Made by a program: the position numbers and the translations under genes
Assembly: GCF_001043055.1 (NCBI RefSeq)
Contig: NZ_JYLF01000001.1
Location: forward strand, 682,001 to 746,000
DNA: 64,000 bases
Source: Pseudomonas weihenstephanensis
GTDB taxonomy: Bacteria; Pseudomonadota; Gammaproteobacteria; Pseudomonadales; Pseudomonadaceae
Reading direction: 5' to 3'
Shown: piece after piece, positions 36,327 to 45,397 of the stretch
Numbering within the stretch: position 1 is the first letter of the stretch
Layout of the letters: each line of letters starts with the position of its first letter
Notes under the pieces: model-generated
Seen by the model: the letters and a program-made list of their open reading frames with translations, nothing else
Told to the model about the DNA's origin: nothing
Databases searched by the model: none

Positions 36327-36354
36327 GCAGGCTGCTTCATCGCAAGCAGCCTGC
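36327..36354. repeat. Inverted repeat downstream of the siderophore receptor gene
   Basis: Perfect 11-base arms GCAGGCTGCTT and AAGCAGCCTGC around CATCGC, about 40 bases past the stop of the minus-strand receptor gene. REP-like; could terminate either side. Confidence 0.6.
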
Positions 36355-36396
36355 GCCAGTTATTGCCTAAACGTCATGTAGCGTTTGCGCGTGGTC

Positions 36397-38838
36397 TTAG
36401 AAATCCCAACGGGTAGTGACCATCACGTTGCGTGGGTCGCCGTAATACGACGAGTTGTAGAAGCCAATGTTGGTGTAGTACGACTTGTCGAATGCGTTGT
36501 TCAGATTAACGGTGGCCGACAGGTTTTCCGTGACCTGATAGCGCGCCATCAGATCCACCAGCCAATATGCCTCTTGGGAGAATTTCTCCTGGGTGGCGCC
36601 TTTGTTGTAGTTGGTCAGCACCTGCCAGCCCGTGCCCTGCCAGCGAACTCCGCCGCCCAGCGTCAATTTGTCGAGGCTGCCGGTCAGTTTGTAACGGGTA
36701 TACAGGTTGATCTGGTCTTCAGGCTCCCAGGTAGAGACTTTTTTACCGCCCTGATCGCGACTGATTTTGTGGGTGTAGCCTGCTTGTAGCTGCCAGCCAG
36801 GCATTAATTCGCCGGAAATTTCTGCTTCGTAGCCTTTAGTCGTGGCTTTGATGCCTTTGTAGGCGTAATCAATGTCGGGATTAGTGGGGTGAGCGTTGTA
36901 GGCGGTGTCTGCCTCAGGCCGGTTATCCTGATGCACTTCGAAGTACGCCAGGCTTGAATTCAGGCGACCGTCAAAGAACTCACCTTTAAGCCCCAGCTCA
37001 TAGTTGGTGCCTTCATCCGGCTCAAGCATTTTGTTGTCGCTGTTGTGGTAGTACGACTGCGGCAAGAAGATTTCGGTGTAGCTGGCGTAGGCCGAAATAT
37101 TGTCGTTGAGGTCGTAGATCAGGCCCGCATAGGGCAGCACTTTGCCGGTGTCTTTGGCCTGGCTGGTGCCGGTCAGCGTGTAGTTGGCGACGCGGGTCCC
37201 AAGCATCAGGGTCAAATCATCGGTCAGGCTAAAGCGGCCCGTGATGTAAGTGCCCGTTTGGCGCGTGGTTTCATCGTTTTTGGAGGTGACGTTACCCCAG
37301 TCGGGTTCCAGTGCGTCGCCCTTCCAGTTGTAGTAGTCATAGGCGTTGTTGATCATGACCGCGTTGGTGTAGTCCTTGCCGGTCCAGTGCGATCGGGACA
37401 CCGAACCACCGATCACCAGTTGGTGCTCACGGCCCAGCAGGCTGAAAGGGCCGGTGGCATACACGTCGCCGCTGTCACTCACGTATTCGCCGGTGTACTT
37501 GCGGGCCAGGATCTTGGCTTTGCCGGTGATGGCATCCGGGTCAAGCAGTGCCCCCAGTGGCGCGTTGTAGCCATTGATCTGGTGGTTGTACTGGCCTTTG
37601 GCAACCCAGCCATTGTCGAAACTGTGCTCCAGGGTGGCGAATACGGTGCGGGTGTATTGCTCCCAACTGCTCCACTGGGTGCCGTTGTTGAAGTCGCGCG
37701 GGTTGCTGATGCGATCCCCGGCGGAGTTGAACAGCGAGGCGCTGCCTGACCAGCTTGAGCCTTTGGGGTTGTTGTCCTGATAGTCGGCGCCGAGGGTGAG
37801 CAGGGTGTCAGGCGTCAAATCGACCTCAAGAATCCCGTAATAGACCTCGCTGTCGCGTTTGTAATGGTCCATGAACGAGCGCTTGTCTTGATAGGCCGCC
37901 ACGGCCCGGCCGCGTACGTTGCCGCTTTCGGTCAGCGGGCCGCTGACATCGACTTCAGAGCGGTAGTTGTCCCACGACCCAGCCCCCAGATCGATATGGC
38001 CCTTGAATTCGTGGGTCGGTTTTTTGCGCACCATATTGATCGTGCCGCCAGGCCCACCAGCGCCGGTGAGCAATCCGGTGGCGCCTTTGAGAATTTCGAC
38101 GCGGTCGTAAATCGCGGTGTCGGTCAGGGTATGGCCCGCGGAGTATTGCGGGTCTTGCAGGATGGGGATGCCGTCGTACTGGAAGTTCTTGATCGCAAAC
38201 CCGCGCGAATAATAGCTGGTGCGGTCGCTGTCATAGGTGGCGACGGTAATGCCGGGGGTGTGGCGCATTACGTCATCAATGGAGGTGAGGCCAAAGTCAT
38301 CCATTGCCTGGCGGGTGACCACTGAAATCGATTGCGGCGTTTCGCGCGGGGTGAGCACCATGCGGGTCGCGGTGGCGATGCTGCCGGGGGTGTAAGACCC
38401 CGTGCCCTCAGTGATGGTGCCGAGCTGGTTGGCACTGACTTCGGTCGCGCCCAGCTCCATTGCACCGCTCACGGTGGGCGTCGCTTCCAGCAGATAGCCG
38501 TTCTGGCCTTTGATTACGCTGAAACCGCTGCCGCGCAGCAGGGTGTCAAAGCCCGATGCTTCGCTGTAGCTGCCGTGCAGGCCTTGGGTGGTGATGCCGT
38601 CCAGATTGTGCGACTGGAACAGGATGGCGACACCGGCAAGTTGTGCGAAGCGATTCAGTGCACTGCCCAGTGGGCCGGCCGGGATGTCATAGGCTTGTAC
38701 CGCGCTGCTGTTTTGCGCCAGCGCCGCTGTGCTGACCAGTGCGCCAGCCGCAGAAGCAACAATCAAATGGATAGCGAGCGTCAGGGGGGCGTAAGCCTTC
38801 GAGCGCAAGCGCCCTCGGGAGATTGGGGTGGTCAGCAT
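36397..38838 (-). CDS. TonB-dependent siderophore receptor with signalling (STN) domain
   Basis: An 813-residue outer-membrane receptor. Signal peptide (to about residue 41, ALAQ), then the STN/secretin-like signalling domain (about 48-118, YDIPAGPLGSALNRFAQLAG), TonB box region, plug domain (about 155-265, TPQSISVVTRQAMDD, GGPGGTINMVRKKP), and a 22-strand barrel ending in a terminal Phe (TTRWDF). The STN domain marks it as a transducer that signals through the FecR-type protein encoded upstream. FpvA/FoxA/FhuE-like; the siderophore cannot be told. A Fur-like site lies in the 75-base gap before it. ATG at 38838. Confidence 0.94.
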   Translation of the reverse strand: MLTTPISRGRLRSKAYAPLTLAIHLIVASAAGALVSTAALAQNSSAVQAYDIPAGPLGSALNRFAQLAGVAILFQSHNLDGITTQGLHGSYSEASGFDTLLRGSGFSVIKGQNGYLLEATPTVSGAMELGATEVSANQLGTITEGTGSYTPGSIATATRMVLTPRETPQSISVVTRQAMDDFGLTSIDDVMRHTPGITVATYDSDRTSYYSRGFAIKNFQYDGIPILQDPQYSAGHTLTDTAIYDRVEILKGATGLLTGAGGPGGTINMVRKKPTHEFKGHIDLGAGSWDNYRSEVDVSGPLTESGNVRGRAVAAYQDKRSFMDHYKRDSEVYYGILEVDLTPDTLLTLGADYQDNNPKGSSWSGSASLFNSAGDRISNPRDFNNGTQWSSWEQYTRTVFATLEHSFDNGWVAKGQYNHQINGYNAPLGALLDPDAITGKAKILARKYTGEYVSDSGDVYATGPFSLLGREHQLVIGGSVSRSHWTGKDYTNAVMINNAYDYYNWKGDALEPDWGNVTSKNDETTRQTGTYITGRFSLTDDLTLMLGTRVANYTLTGTSQAKDTGKVLPYAGLIYDLNDNISAYASYTEIFLPQSYYHNSDNKMLEPDEGTNYELGLKGEFFDGRLNSSLAYFEVHQDNRPEADTAYNAHPTNPDIDYAYKGIKATTKGYEAEISGELMPGWQLQAGYTHKISRDQGGKKVSTWEPEDQINLYTRYKLTGSLDKLTLGGGVRWQGTGWQVLTNYNKGATQEKFSQEAYWLVDLMARYQVTENLSATVNLNNAFDKSYYTNIGFYNSSYYGDPRNVMVTTRWDF

Positions 38839-38899
38839 GGTAGGCGCAGTCCTTTAGGGTCTATGTACCTACCTTGACGAGCGAGGCTCAAAAAGCGGA

Positions 38900-38918
38900 A
38901 GCAATGCGAATCATTATT
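38900..38918 (-). promoter_or_regulatory. Fur-box-like site before the siderophore receptor gene
   Basis: Read on the minus strand AATAATGATTCGCATTGCT matches 12 of 19 positions of the Fur consensus by eye, including TAATGAT and CATT. It overlaps the end of the FecR-type gene, 60 bases before the receptor start, which suggests separate iron control of the receptor. Confidence 0.55.
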
Positions 38919-39900
38919 TTTCAGGCGCGCTGTTTTTGTTGATGGAAATCAGCCAGGGCGTGACGTGCTTGACCGTGACAGGCAAGGTTTCAACGATCAA
39001 GTTCAGTGCGCGCTCCGGGTCGTCCAGCGGTAAGACCGCCGTCACACGCATGTCGGCCAATGCCTGGCGATCGAAATGCATGAAGCCTGGACGATGGCGA
39101 GAAATTTCATCGAGAACCTGCGCCAAGGGCAGGTTCTCGACCACCAGTTGGTGGTGTTTCCAGGCTTGGTCAATGCTCGACGGGTCAATGGCGCCGAGCA
39201 ATTCGATGGCGTCGTGCTTGATCAAGGCTTGGGAGCCTGCATTGACTTCGAGTGTTTGCTGCTGGTTTTCGCTTTGCGCCGCGACACGCGATTCGAGCAT
39301 GCTCAGCACGGTTGTGTCGCCCGTGCGCTTGACCACAAACCGGGTGCCCAGCGCACGCATGTTGCCTTGCGCGGTGTGCACGATAAACGGCCGTGCGGGG
39401 TCGTGCGCTACTTCGATCAGCACCTCGCCTTGCAGCACCTCGATACGGCGTTGTCGGGCGTCGAAATGCAGATCTACGGCGCTGGCACCGCTGAGCGTCA
39501 GGGTGGACTGGTCGGGCAGGCGCACGGTTTTCCACTCCACCGCAGCGGTGCTGATGTCGGCCAGCCACACCTGCGGGTACTGACTGCGCAGTAACAGGGT
39601 GGCCGGTACGATCAGGCAGCCCGCCAGCAACAGGGCGCGCAATGTTGCCCTGCGCGGTAAGGTTTTTCGGGGTGCCGCGAAGGCTGCATTCAGTGCCGCC
39701 TTGGCTGGCGATGCTTGGGGGCGCAACAATTGCATGCGTGAAATGACCTCTTGCATGCGCGCTGCCGCCGAAGCGTGGTGGGGACTGAGGTGTTTCCAGC
39801 GTTCGAATTCCAGCCGCAGCTCATCCGAAAAACCCCCTTCATGCAGACGAATCATCCATTCAGCCGCTTGTTCATCAATCTGTTGGCGAGAGGCAGGCAT
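38914..39900 (-). CDS. FecR-family anti-sigma / sigma regulator
   Basis: A 328-residue inner-membrane regulator that relays the siderophore signal from the receptor's STN domain to the ECF sigma factor. Residues 1-85 are the cytosolic sigma-binding part (AAEWMIRLHEG, with FERWKHLSPHHASAAARM), one helix at about 88-105 (LLLAGCLIVPATLLL), then the periplasmic FecR domain (RLPDQSTLTLSGASAVDL, RALGTRFVVKR) and a C-terminal STN-like tail. Start lies 6 bases after the sigma gene stop, so they are co-transcribed. Confidence 0.94.
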   Translation of the reverse strand: MPASRQQIDEQAAEWMIRLHEGGFSDELRLEFERWKHLSPHHASAAARMQEVISRMQLLRPQASPAKAALNAAFAAPRKTLPRRATLRALLLAGCLIVPATLLLRSQYPQVWLADISTAAVEWKTVRLPDQSTLTLSGASAVDLHFDARQRRIEVLQGEVLIEVAHDPARPFIVHTAQGNMRALGTRFVVKRTGDTTVLSMLESRVAAQSENQQQTLEVNAGSQALIKHDAIELLGAIDPSSIDQAWKHHQLVVENLPLAQVLDEISRHRPGFMHFDRQALADMRVTAVLPLDDPERALNLIVETLPVTVKHVTPWLISINKNSAPEK

Positions 39901-39906
39901 AGGGGC

Positions 39907-40425
39907 TCAGGTGTTCATGCTGTGGCTGCAATGCAGCAGCGCTTGAATCAGGTATTTGCGCACCGTGCGGTCCGACAACCCCAGCTGGCGGCCGATATCG
40001 GCCTGGTTCAAGCCGTCCAGGTAATACAGGACGAAGGCTTGGCGAGTTTTTTCGGGCAGGCCTTCGAGAATAAACGCGATCTGCTCCAGGGCTTCCAGGG
40101 TGGCAATAATGTCTTCGGGGGATTGGTGGCCTTCCAGCGCCTCGGCGGTGAGGGCTAGCTGCGACAGGTAAGCGTTTTCAATTTTCTTGCGGCGGGCCTG
40201 GTCGATGATCAGGCGTCGGGCGGTGGTGCTCAAAAAAGCCCGGGGTTCGCGCAAGCTTGCCACTGACTCGCGGGCATTGAGAATTCGGGCGAAGGTGTCC
40301 TGCGCGACGTCGGCGGCATTTTGTGCGCAGCCCAGCTTTCGGCGCAGCCAACCCAGCAGCCAGCCGTGATGCTCACAGTAGAGGTGGGAAATCGCGGCTT
40401 GGAACGGAGGCTCACCCGAAGACAT
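39907..40425 (-). CDS. ECF sigma factor, FecI type
   Basis: A 172-residue iron-starvation sigma factor. Region 2 (HHGWLLGWLRRKLGC, DVAQDTFARIL) and region 4 (GLPEKTRQAFVLYYLDGLNQADIGRQLGLSDRTVRKYL) are complete. It heads the sigma-antisigma-receptor cassette and likely drives the receptor promoter. Length is normal for the family. The ATG at 40425 lies about 25 bases from a Fur-like site, so iron limitation should induce it. Confidence 0.93.
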   Translation of the reverse strand: MSSGEPPFQAAISHLYCEHHGWLLGWLRRKLGCAQNAADVAQDTFARILNARESVASLREPRAFLSTTARRLIIDQARRKKIENAYLSQLALTAEALEGHQSPEDIIATLEALEQIAFILEGLPEKTRQAFVLYYLDGLNQADIGRQLGLSDRTVRKYLIQALLHCSHSMNT

Positions 40426-40447
40426 AGAACTAAGCTCAAACGCTATT

Positions 40448-40466
40448 GAGAATAATTGCTAATTCT
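40448..40466. promoter_or_regulatory. Fur-box-like site before the ECF sigma gene
   Basis: GAGAATAATTGCTAATTCT, in the leader of the minus-strand sigma gene. Its inverse matches the Fur consensus at about 11 of 19 positions; position and A/T-rich palindromic build fit, but the match is moderate. Confidence 0.5.
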
Positions 40467-40575
40467 GTGCTCAAGTCTTGAATAAACGCAAGGCGGGGAT
40501 TTTTTGTAGGCGCTGGGGCAAGCGGCGAGCATTTGATGGGGTCGTCAAAAGATCGCAGCCTGCGCGAGTCGAGCG

Positions 40576-41310
40576 TCAGTGTTTGGCGATCAAGTTGCCC
40601 GCGTGCAGCCCGCATTCTTTTTGCGTGGCTTCTTCCCACCACCAGCGGCCTTCGCGCTCGTGCTGGTTTGGCAGCACCGGGCGGGTGCAAGGTTCGCAGC
40701 CGATGCTGATAAATCCGCGCTCGTGCAAGCTGTTGTAGGGCAGCTCCAGCATGCGGATATACCCCCAGACTTCTTCGCTGCTCATTTGCGCCAGCGGGTT
40801 GAATTTGTACAGCGGGCGCTCGGGGGTGGAGAAGGCGCCGTCGATTTCCAGCGCGGCAACCTGGCTGCGCGTGCCGGGGCTTTGATCGCGACGCTGGCCG
40901 GTGGCCCACGCTTTGACCTCTGACAATTTGCGACGCAAAGGCGCGATTTTGCGCACGCCACAGCATTCGCCGTGCCCGTCTTTGTAGAAGCTGAACAAGC
41001 CTTTTTCTTTGACGAACGGTTCGAGCGCGCGTTGGTCGGGTGAGATCAGCTCAATGTGAATGTTGTAGTGATCGCGCACTTGCTCAATAAAACGGTAGGT
41101 CTCAGGGTGCAGGCGACCGGTGTCGAGGCTGAACACTTTGACGTTTTTATTGAGCTTCCAGGCCATGTCAACCAACACCACATCTTCGGCGCCACTGAAC
41201 GAAATCCAGAGTTCGTCACCAAAGTGCTCAAAGGCGAGCTTGAGAATGTCCTGCGGGGATTTGCTGGCGTATGTCGCGGCGAGTTCAGCGACGTCAAACG
41301 GATGGCTCAT
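40576..41310 (-). CDS. cysH: Phosphoadenylyl/adenylyl-sulfate reductase CysH
   Basis: A 244-residue enzyme reducing activated sulfate to sulfite for Cys synthesis. The nucleotide-binding [14 protein letters not shown] and [11 protein letters not shown] are at 37-50 and 62-72. The cysteine pairs Cys116-Cys117 (ECCGVRK) and Cys205/Cys208 (GCEPCTR) bind a 4Fe-4S cluster, which marks it as the APS-type reductase as in other Pseudomonas. The catalytic Cys233 lies in KECGLH. Own transcript; an ATG at 41310 with GGAAGC upstream. Confidence 0.95.
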   Translation of the reverse strand: MSHPFDVAELAATYASKSPQDILKLAFEHFGDELWISFSGAEDVVLVDMAWKLNKNVKVFSLDTGRLHPETYRFIEQVRDHYNIHIELISPDQRALEPFVKEKGLFSFYKDGHGECCGVRKIAPLRRKLSEVKAWATGQRRDQSPGTRSQVAALEIDGAFSTPERPLYKFNPLAQMSSEEVWGYIRMLELPYNSLHERGFISIGCEPCTRPVLPNQHEREGRWWWEEATQKECGLHAGNLIAKH

Positions 41311-41378
41311 CAGGCGGCTTCCTACAGTAAATGGCGCTGGGCGCTCTCTAGTGGCGCGATGTTAGCAAAAACCGCGCG

Positions 41379-42722
41379 TTACAGGGTTTGTAGCGTGTCG
41401 AGCAGCACCTTCACTTTGGTGACAGATTCTTCATATTCGGCGCGCCAGTCCGAGTCCGCGACAATGCCGCCTCCGCCCCAGCAACTCACGCGCCCGTCCT
41501 TGATCAGCAGGCTGCGAATGGCGATGGAGCTGTCCATTTCGCCGCGCACGTCGAGGTACAGCAATGAGCCGCAGTAGATGCTGCGCCGTGTTGGTTCCAA
41601 TTCGTCGATGATTTGCATGGCGCGAATTTTCGGTGCGCCGGTAATCGAGCCGCCGGGGAAACTGTCACCGATCAGGTCCAGGGCATCTTTGCCTGGCGCC
41701 AGTTCGCCTGTGACGCTGCTCACCAAGTGGTGCACGTTGGGGTAGCTTTCAAGGCTGAACAGCTCAGGCACACGGACCGAGCCGGTGCGGCACGTGCGCC
41801 CCAAATCGTTGCGTAGCAAGTCGACAATCATCAGGTTTTCAGCGCGATCTTTAGGGCTTGCCAGCAGTTCGGCGGCGTTGGCGGCATCTTCGCCGCGGTC
41901 TTTGCCCCGTGGACGGGTGCCTTTGATCGGGCGGGTTTCGACCTGATTGCGGCTCACGCGCACAAAGCGTTCGGGCGACAGGCTCACAATGGCGCCTTGC
42001 TCAGGCAGTTGCATGAAGCCTGAAAAAGGCGTCGGGCACGCTGCGCGCAGGGCGCAATAGGCGGTCCAGGCATCGCCCTCGCACTCGGCGCTGAAACGCT
42101 GGGTGTAATTGACTTGGTAGCAGTCACCGGCCTGGATGTAGTCATGAACCTGGGTCAATGCCTGCTGATACTGCTGAGCGCTGAGGTCGGGTTGCATCGG
42201 TTGCTTGAGGCTGAAAGGCGCAACTGGCGCAGCTCGTGGTCGAGTGAACAGGTTGATCAGGCGTTCGCGCTCGTTCATCTCAAGGCTGGGATGGAACACC
42301 AACTGGCTGCTGGCGTGCTGGTGGTCGCTGATCAATGCCCAGGCATACAGGCCAAGGCGCGCATCCGGTAACTGCAAGTCGTCGTGTGCCAGTGCGGGTA
42401 ACGGTTCAAGCTTTCGCCCGAAATCGTAGCTCAGATAGCCCATCAAACCGCCTGCGAAGGGCAGTTCATGCGGTGCGGGGATTTGCGCACGGCCCAGTCG
42501 GGCCAGATGTTCACGCAAGCGCTGCAAAAAATCGCGCCCCGACTCTTGCGGCTGCACCCACAACTCTTCGAGCGGCCATGCGCTCATCAGGTCGTAGCGG
42601 CCGCGTTCGGCTTCGGGGCGTCCACTGTCCAGCAACACAGCACCGGGTGCATGGCGAATCGCCGCGAAATAGTCGGCCGGGTTGGCAAGGTAAGGGAGCG
42701 GGTGAACAGAGCAGATCAACAT
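41379..42722 (-). CDS. pabB: Aminodeoxychorismate synthase component I PabB
   Basis: A 447-residue chorismate-binding enzyme for 4-amino-4-deoxychorismate, precursor of p-aminobenzoate and folate. The motif PIKGTRPRG with Lys267 is the mark of PabB; anthranilate synthase TrpE has Ala there. Further blocks: VDLLRNDLGR, PGGSITGAPKIRAM, and the glycine-rich CWGGGGIVADSD. The ATG at 42722 is used; an in-frame TTG three codons earlier is weaker. Neither has a good ribosome site. No pabA neighbour here, as is normal in Pseudomonas. Confidence 0.94.
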   Translation of the reverse strand: MLICSVHPLPYLANPADYFAAIRHAPGAVLLDSGRPEAERGRYDLMSAWPLEELWVQPQESGRDFLQRLREHLARLGRAQIPAPHELPFAGGLMGYLSYDFGRKLEPLPALAHDDLQLPDARLGLYAWALISDHQHASSQLVFHPSLEMNERERLINLFTRPRAAPVAPFSLKQPMQPDLSAQQYQQALTQVHDYIQAGDCYQVNYTQRFSAECEGDAWTAYCALRAACPTPFSGFMQLPEQGAIVSLSPERFVRVSRNQVETRPIKGTRPRGKDRGEDAANAAELLASPKDRAENLMIVDLLRNDLGRTCRTGSVRVPELFSLESYPNVHHLVSSVTGELAPGKDALDLIGDSFPGGSITGAPKIRAMQIIDELEPTRRSIYCGSLLYLDVRGEMDSSIAIRSLLIKDGRVSCWGGGGIVADSDWRAEYEESVTKVKVLLDTLQTL

Positions 42723-42763
42723 GCGAAGCAAATCAGCCAGTGGGGCGGGGGTGGGGATTGTAA

Positions 42764-42870
42764 TCCTGTGGGCGGCCGCAAAGCGAGTTGCGTAGCGGCT
42801 GCCGCAGGCGCTGCGGCATCACGGTTGGCGTTTGCCCGGCAACCGGGCGTCGCCTGCGGCAACGCCTGTG
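42764..42870. repeat. REP-type GC-rich intergenic palindromes
   Basis: The gap between the ATP-grasp gene end (42877) and pabB holds several short palindromes: GGCTGCCGCAGGCGCTGCGGC, CCCGGCAACCGGG and GTCGCCTGCGGCAAC. Their wording (CTGCCGCAGG, CCTGCGGCA) matches the Pseudomonas REP family. Confidence 0.5.
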
Positions 42871-42876
42871 CGGGTT

Positions 42877-43860
42877 TTATTCGTTGGGGTGGATATGGCC
42901 GAACAGTTCTTGCGCAAAACGCACGCGCTCTTCGGGGGTTTCCTTGATGCCTTTGGCGGCCAGCGCTTCAACGTGCGCTTCGACCGCATGGGTGCGCAGG
43001 GTCAAACCGCAGTCGTTGGCGATCTGGATGTTCAGCCCCGGACGGGCGTTCAGTTCCAGAATCAGCGGGCCTTTGTCCTGATCGAGCACCATGTCGACAC
43101 CGATATACCCCAGGCCGCACAGCTCGTAACAACCCGCCGCCAGCTTCATGAAACCATCCCAGTACGGCAATTGAACGCCGTCTACCGCATTGGTGGTGTC
43201 GGGGTGTTTGCTGATGATGTTGTTCAGCCAGGTGCCGCGCAGGGTCAGGCCGGTGGCGAGGTCTACACCAACCCCAATGGCGCCCTGGTGCAGGTTGGCC
43301 TTGCCGCCGGACTGGCGGGTCGGCAAGCGCAGCATCGCCATCACCGGGTAGCCCATCAGCACAATGATGCGGATGTCCGGCACGCCTTCGTAGCTGATGC
43401 TTTTGAAGATTTGATCCGGTGTCACGCGGTACTCGATCAGCGCGCGGTCGCGGTGACCGCCCAGCGAGTACAGGCCGGTCAGGATGCTGGAAATCTGATG
43501 TTCGATTTCTTCGTGGCTGATGATCTTGCCCGAGACCGTGCGAAAGCGGTCTTCGAAACGGTCGGCAATCACCAAAATGCCGTCACCGCCCGCGCCTTGT
43601 GCGGGCTTGATCACGAAGTCACTGCGGCCACCGATGATCTCGTCGAGCTTGTCGATTTCTTTCTCGGTGGAGATCACGCCGTACATTTCCGGGACGTGAA
43701 TCCCGGCTTTGATGGCGCGCTCTTTGGTGATGATCTTGTCATCCACAATCGGGTACAGGCTGCGTTTGTTGTACTTGAGTACGTAGTCCGCATTGCGCCG
43801 ATTGATGCCCATGATGCCTCTGGCTTCCAGGGCCTTCCAGGTCTTCCAGAAGCCAAACAT
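42877..43860 (-). CDS. RimK-like ATP-grasp ligase (alpha-L-glutamate ligase-like)
   Basis: A 327-residue ATP-grasp enzyme related to RimK, which adds Glu to proteins. Core motifs: FVIKPAQGAGGDGILVI (nucleotide-binding loop, about 81-97), ALIEYRVTP, and the metal-binding end GPLILELNARPGLNIQIAN (residues about 273-291). Start overlaps the stop of the transglutaminase gene by one base (TGATG). Third gene of an operon with a retropepsin-like protease and an inactive transglutaminase. It may attach amino acids or peptides to an envelope protein or other amine; target unknown. Confidence 0.88.
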   Translation of the reverse strand: MFGFWKTWKALEARGIMGINRRNADYVLKYNKRSLYPIVDDKIITKERAIKAGIHVPEMYGVISTEKEIDKLDEIIGGRSDFVIKPAQGAGGDGILVIADRFEDRFRTVSGKIISHEEIEHQISSILTGLYSLGGHRDRALIEYRVTPDQIFKSISYEGVPDIRIIVLMGYPVMAMLRLPTRQSGGKANLHQGAIGVGVDLATGLTLRGTWLNNIISKHPDTTNAVDGVQLPYWDGFMKLAAGCYELCGLGYIGVDMVLDQDKGPLILELNARPGLNIQIANDCGLTLRTHAVEAHVEALAAKGIKETPEERVRFAQELFGHIHPNE

Positions 43861-45392
43861 CAGGAGTCAGCCTTCAAGAATGCTTTGAAACGCACCAGCT
43901 CGGTCAGGCGGTAACCGCGATAACGGCCCATTGCCAGCATGAAGCCCACCAGAATCAGCAGCACCGCCGGGAAGGTGAACACGAAGTACACCAGTTCCGG
44001 GATGCTCATCACCAGATACGCCAGGGTGGCAGCGAAGAGGGTGCCGATGGCGACTTTCATCGCATGGCCGCCGCCACGTTCTTCCCAGGTGATGGACAGG
44101 CGCTCGATGGTCATGGTCAGGATCACCATCGGGAACAGGGCCACGGACAGCCCGCGCTCCAGCCCCAGTTTGTGGCTGAACAGGCTGATGGCCGCGATCA
44201 GTATTACCACGAAGGTCAATACCACGGAGAGTCGCGGCAGCATTTGCAACTTCAGGTGCTCAAGGTAGGAACGCAACATCAGCCCGAGCGCGGTTATCAC
44301 CGTAAACAGGATGATGCCGAACTCCAATTGAGTCTCGCGGAACGCCAGGGCAATCAGTACCGGGGTGAACGTGCCCAGGGTTTGCAGGCCGATCAGGTTG
44401 CGCAGCACCAGAATCACCAGCACGCCAATCGGGATCATCACCATGATCATGAAGGTTTGCTGGGTTTGCAGCGGCAAGCCGTACAGCGAGTATTCGAGGA
44501 AGTTGGCGTCGGTGTTTTCGTCGGTCAGCTTGGCCAGGCGGATGGCGTTCATTTCGCTGTTGTTCAGGCTGAACGTGACATTGGCTTTTTTGCCGCCGTC
44601 GACCGTGATCATGGGCTCGTCGCCGGTCCACCACAGCAGGCGGTCAGACGGCAGGCCCTGTTCGCCGGTTTCCGGATTGAAGTACAGCCAGTCGTTGCCA
44701 TTGAAGCTGCGCAGCCACAGTTCGGGGCTTTGCGGCTGGTCGGCGACCAAGCGAATGGTGTGGACTTTTTCCAGTGGTACGTGGGCAATCGACAGCAGCA
44801 GTTCGATGATTTGTGCCTTGTGCGCGGTCGATGGATCGCCGGCCAGCAGCAGCTTCACGTTGTCATCGCTGGGGTTGCTCACCCGCTTGATGGTCTCGCT
44901 GATAAAGGTTTCAACGTCGGCCGAGTGTTGGCGAATCGGTGCCAGCAGCGCTTCGGCGGCGATTTTTTCCGGGCCTTCCACGGCGATGCTGTCGCGAAAT
45001 ACCGGGCCTTTGACTTTGGTTTTGTCGCCGGTGTAGCGCTTGGTCAATACCAGGCGGTAATACAGGGTTTGCTTGCCGCTCACCCGCCGGGCCGACCAGG
45101 TGACCTTGCGGTTGCCATCGACCCGATTGACGCTCACCCCGTAGTTATTGGAGATAAAGCTTTCATTCAGGCTGACGTAGTCGCGGTTCAGAGGCGGCAC
45201 GAACATCTGGATCTTGACCGGGTCTTTGGAGCTGGCGACAAATTCGACTTTGGCGTCGATGTTCCACAGGTCGTCCGTCGCGTCTTCGGTCACAGGAATG
45301 CCGATGACGAAAATCTGATAGGCCGTAATCGAAATGCCCAGCACCACGAGGATGGTGATCAAGATTTTCAGGTGAAGGGTAAGAGCGCGCAT
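43860..45392 (-). CDS. Inactive transglutaminase fused to a seven-helix membrane domain
   Basis: A 510-residue inner-membrane protein. One helix at 8-30, then a periplasmic part with a transglutaminase-like core (about 160-245). In active enzymes His would precede the final block as HAWVEV...W...DPT; here the matching text is ELWLRSFNGNDWLYFNPETG (224-243), with no His, and no Cys in the core, so it is catalytically dead. Residues 312-505 hold about seven helices. It seems a substrate-binding scaffold. Similar genes are named rloB and linked to osmotic-stress tolerance in Pseudomonas. Start 5 bases after the protease gene. Confidence 0.86.
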   Translation of the reverse strand: MRALTLHLKILITILVVLGISITAYQIFVIGIPVTEDATDDLWNIDAKVEFVASSKDPVKIQMFVPPLNRDYVSLNESFISNNYGVSVNRVDGNRKVTWSARRVSGKQTLYYRLVLTKRYTGDKTKVKGPVFRDSIAVEGPEKIAAEALLAPIRQHSADVETFISETIKRVSNPSDDNVKLLLAGDPSTAHKAQIIELLLSIAHVPLEKVHTIRLVADQPQSPELWLRSFNGNDWLYFNPETGEQGLPSDRLLWWTGDEPMITVDGGKKANVTFSLNNSEMNAIRLAKLTDENTDANFLEYSLYGLPLQTQQTFMIMVMIPIGVLVILVLRNLIGLQTLGTFTPVLIALAFRETQLEFGIILFTVITALGLMLRSYLEHLKLQMLPRLSVVLTFVVILIAAISLFSHKLGLERGLSVALFPMVILTMTIERLSITWEERGGGHAMKVAIGTLFAATLAYLVMSIPELVYFVFTFPAVLLILVGFMLAMGRYRGYRLTELVRFKAFLKADS

Positions 45393-45397
45393 TTCAA

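Noticed and set aside
35597-36416. ORFs across the tRNA genes (for example MISSAGRASALQAEG...)
   Set aside because: They are translations of the tRNA sequences themselves; the two copies repeat the same peptide and there is no ribosome site.
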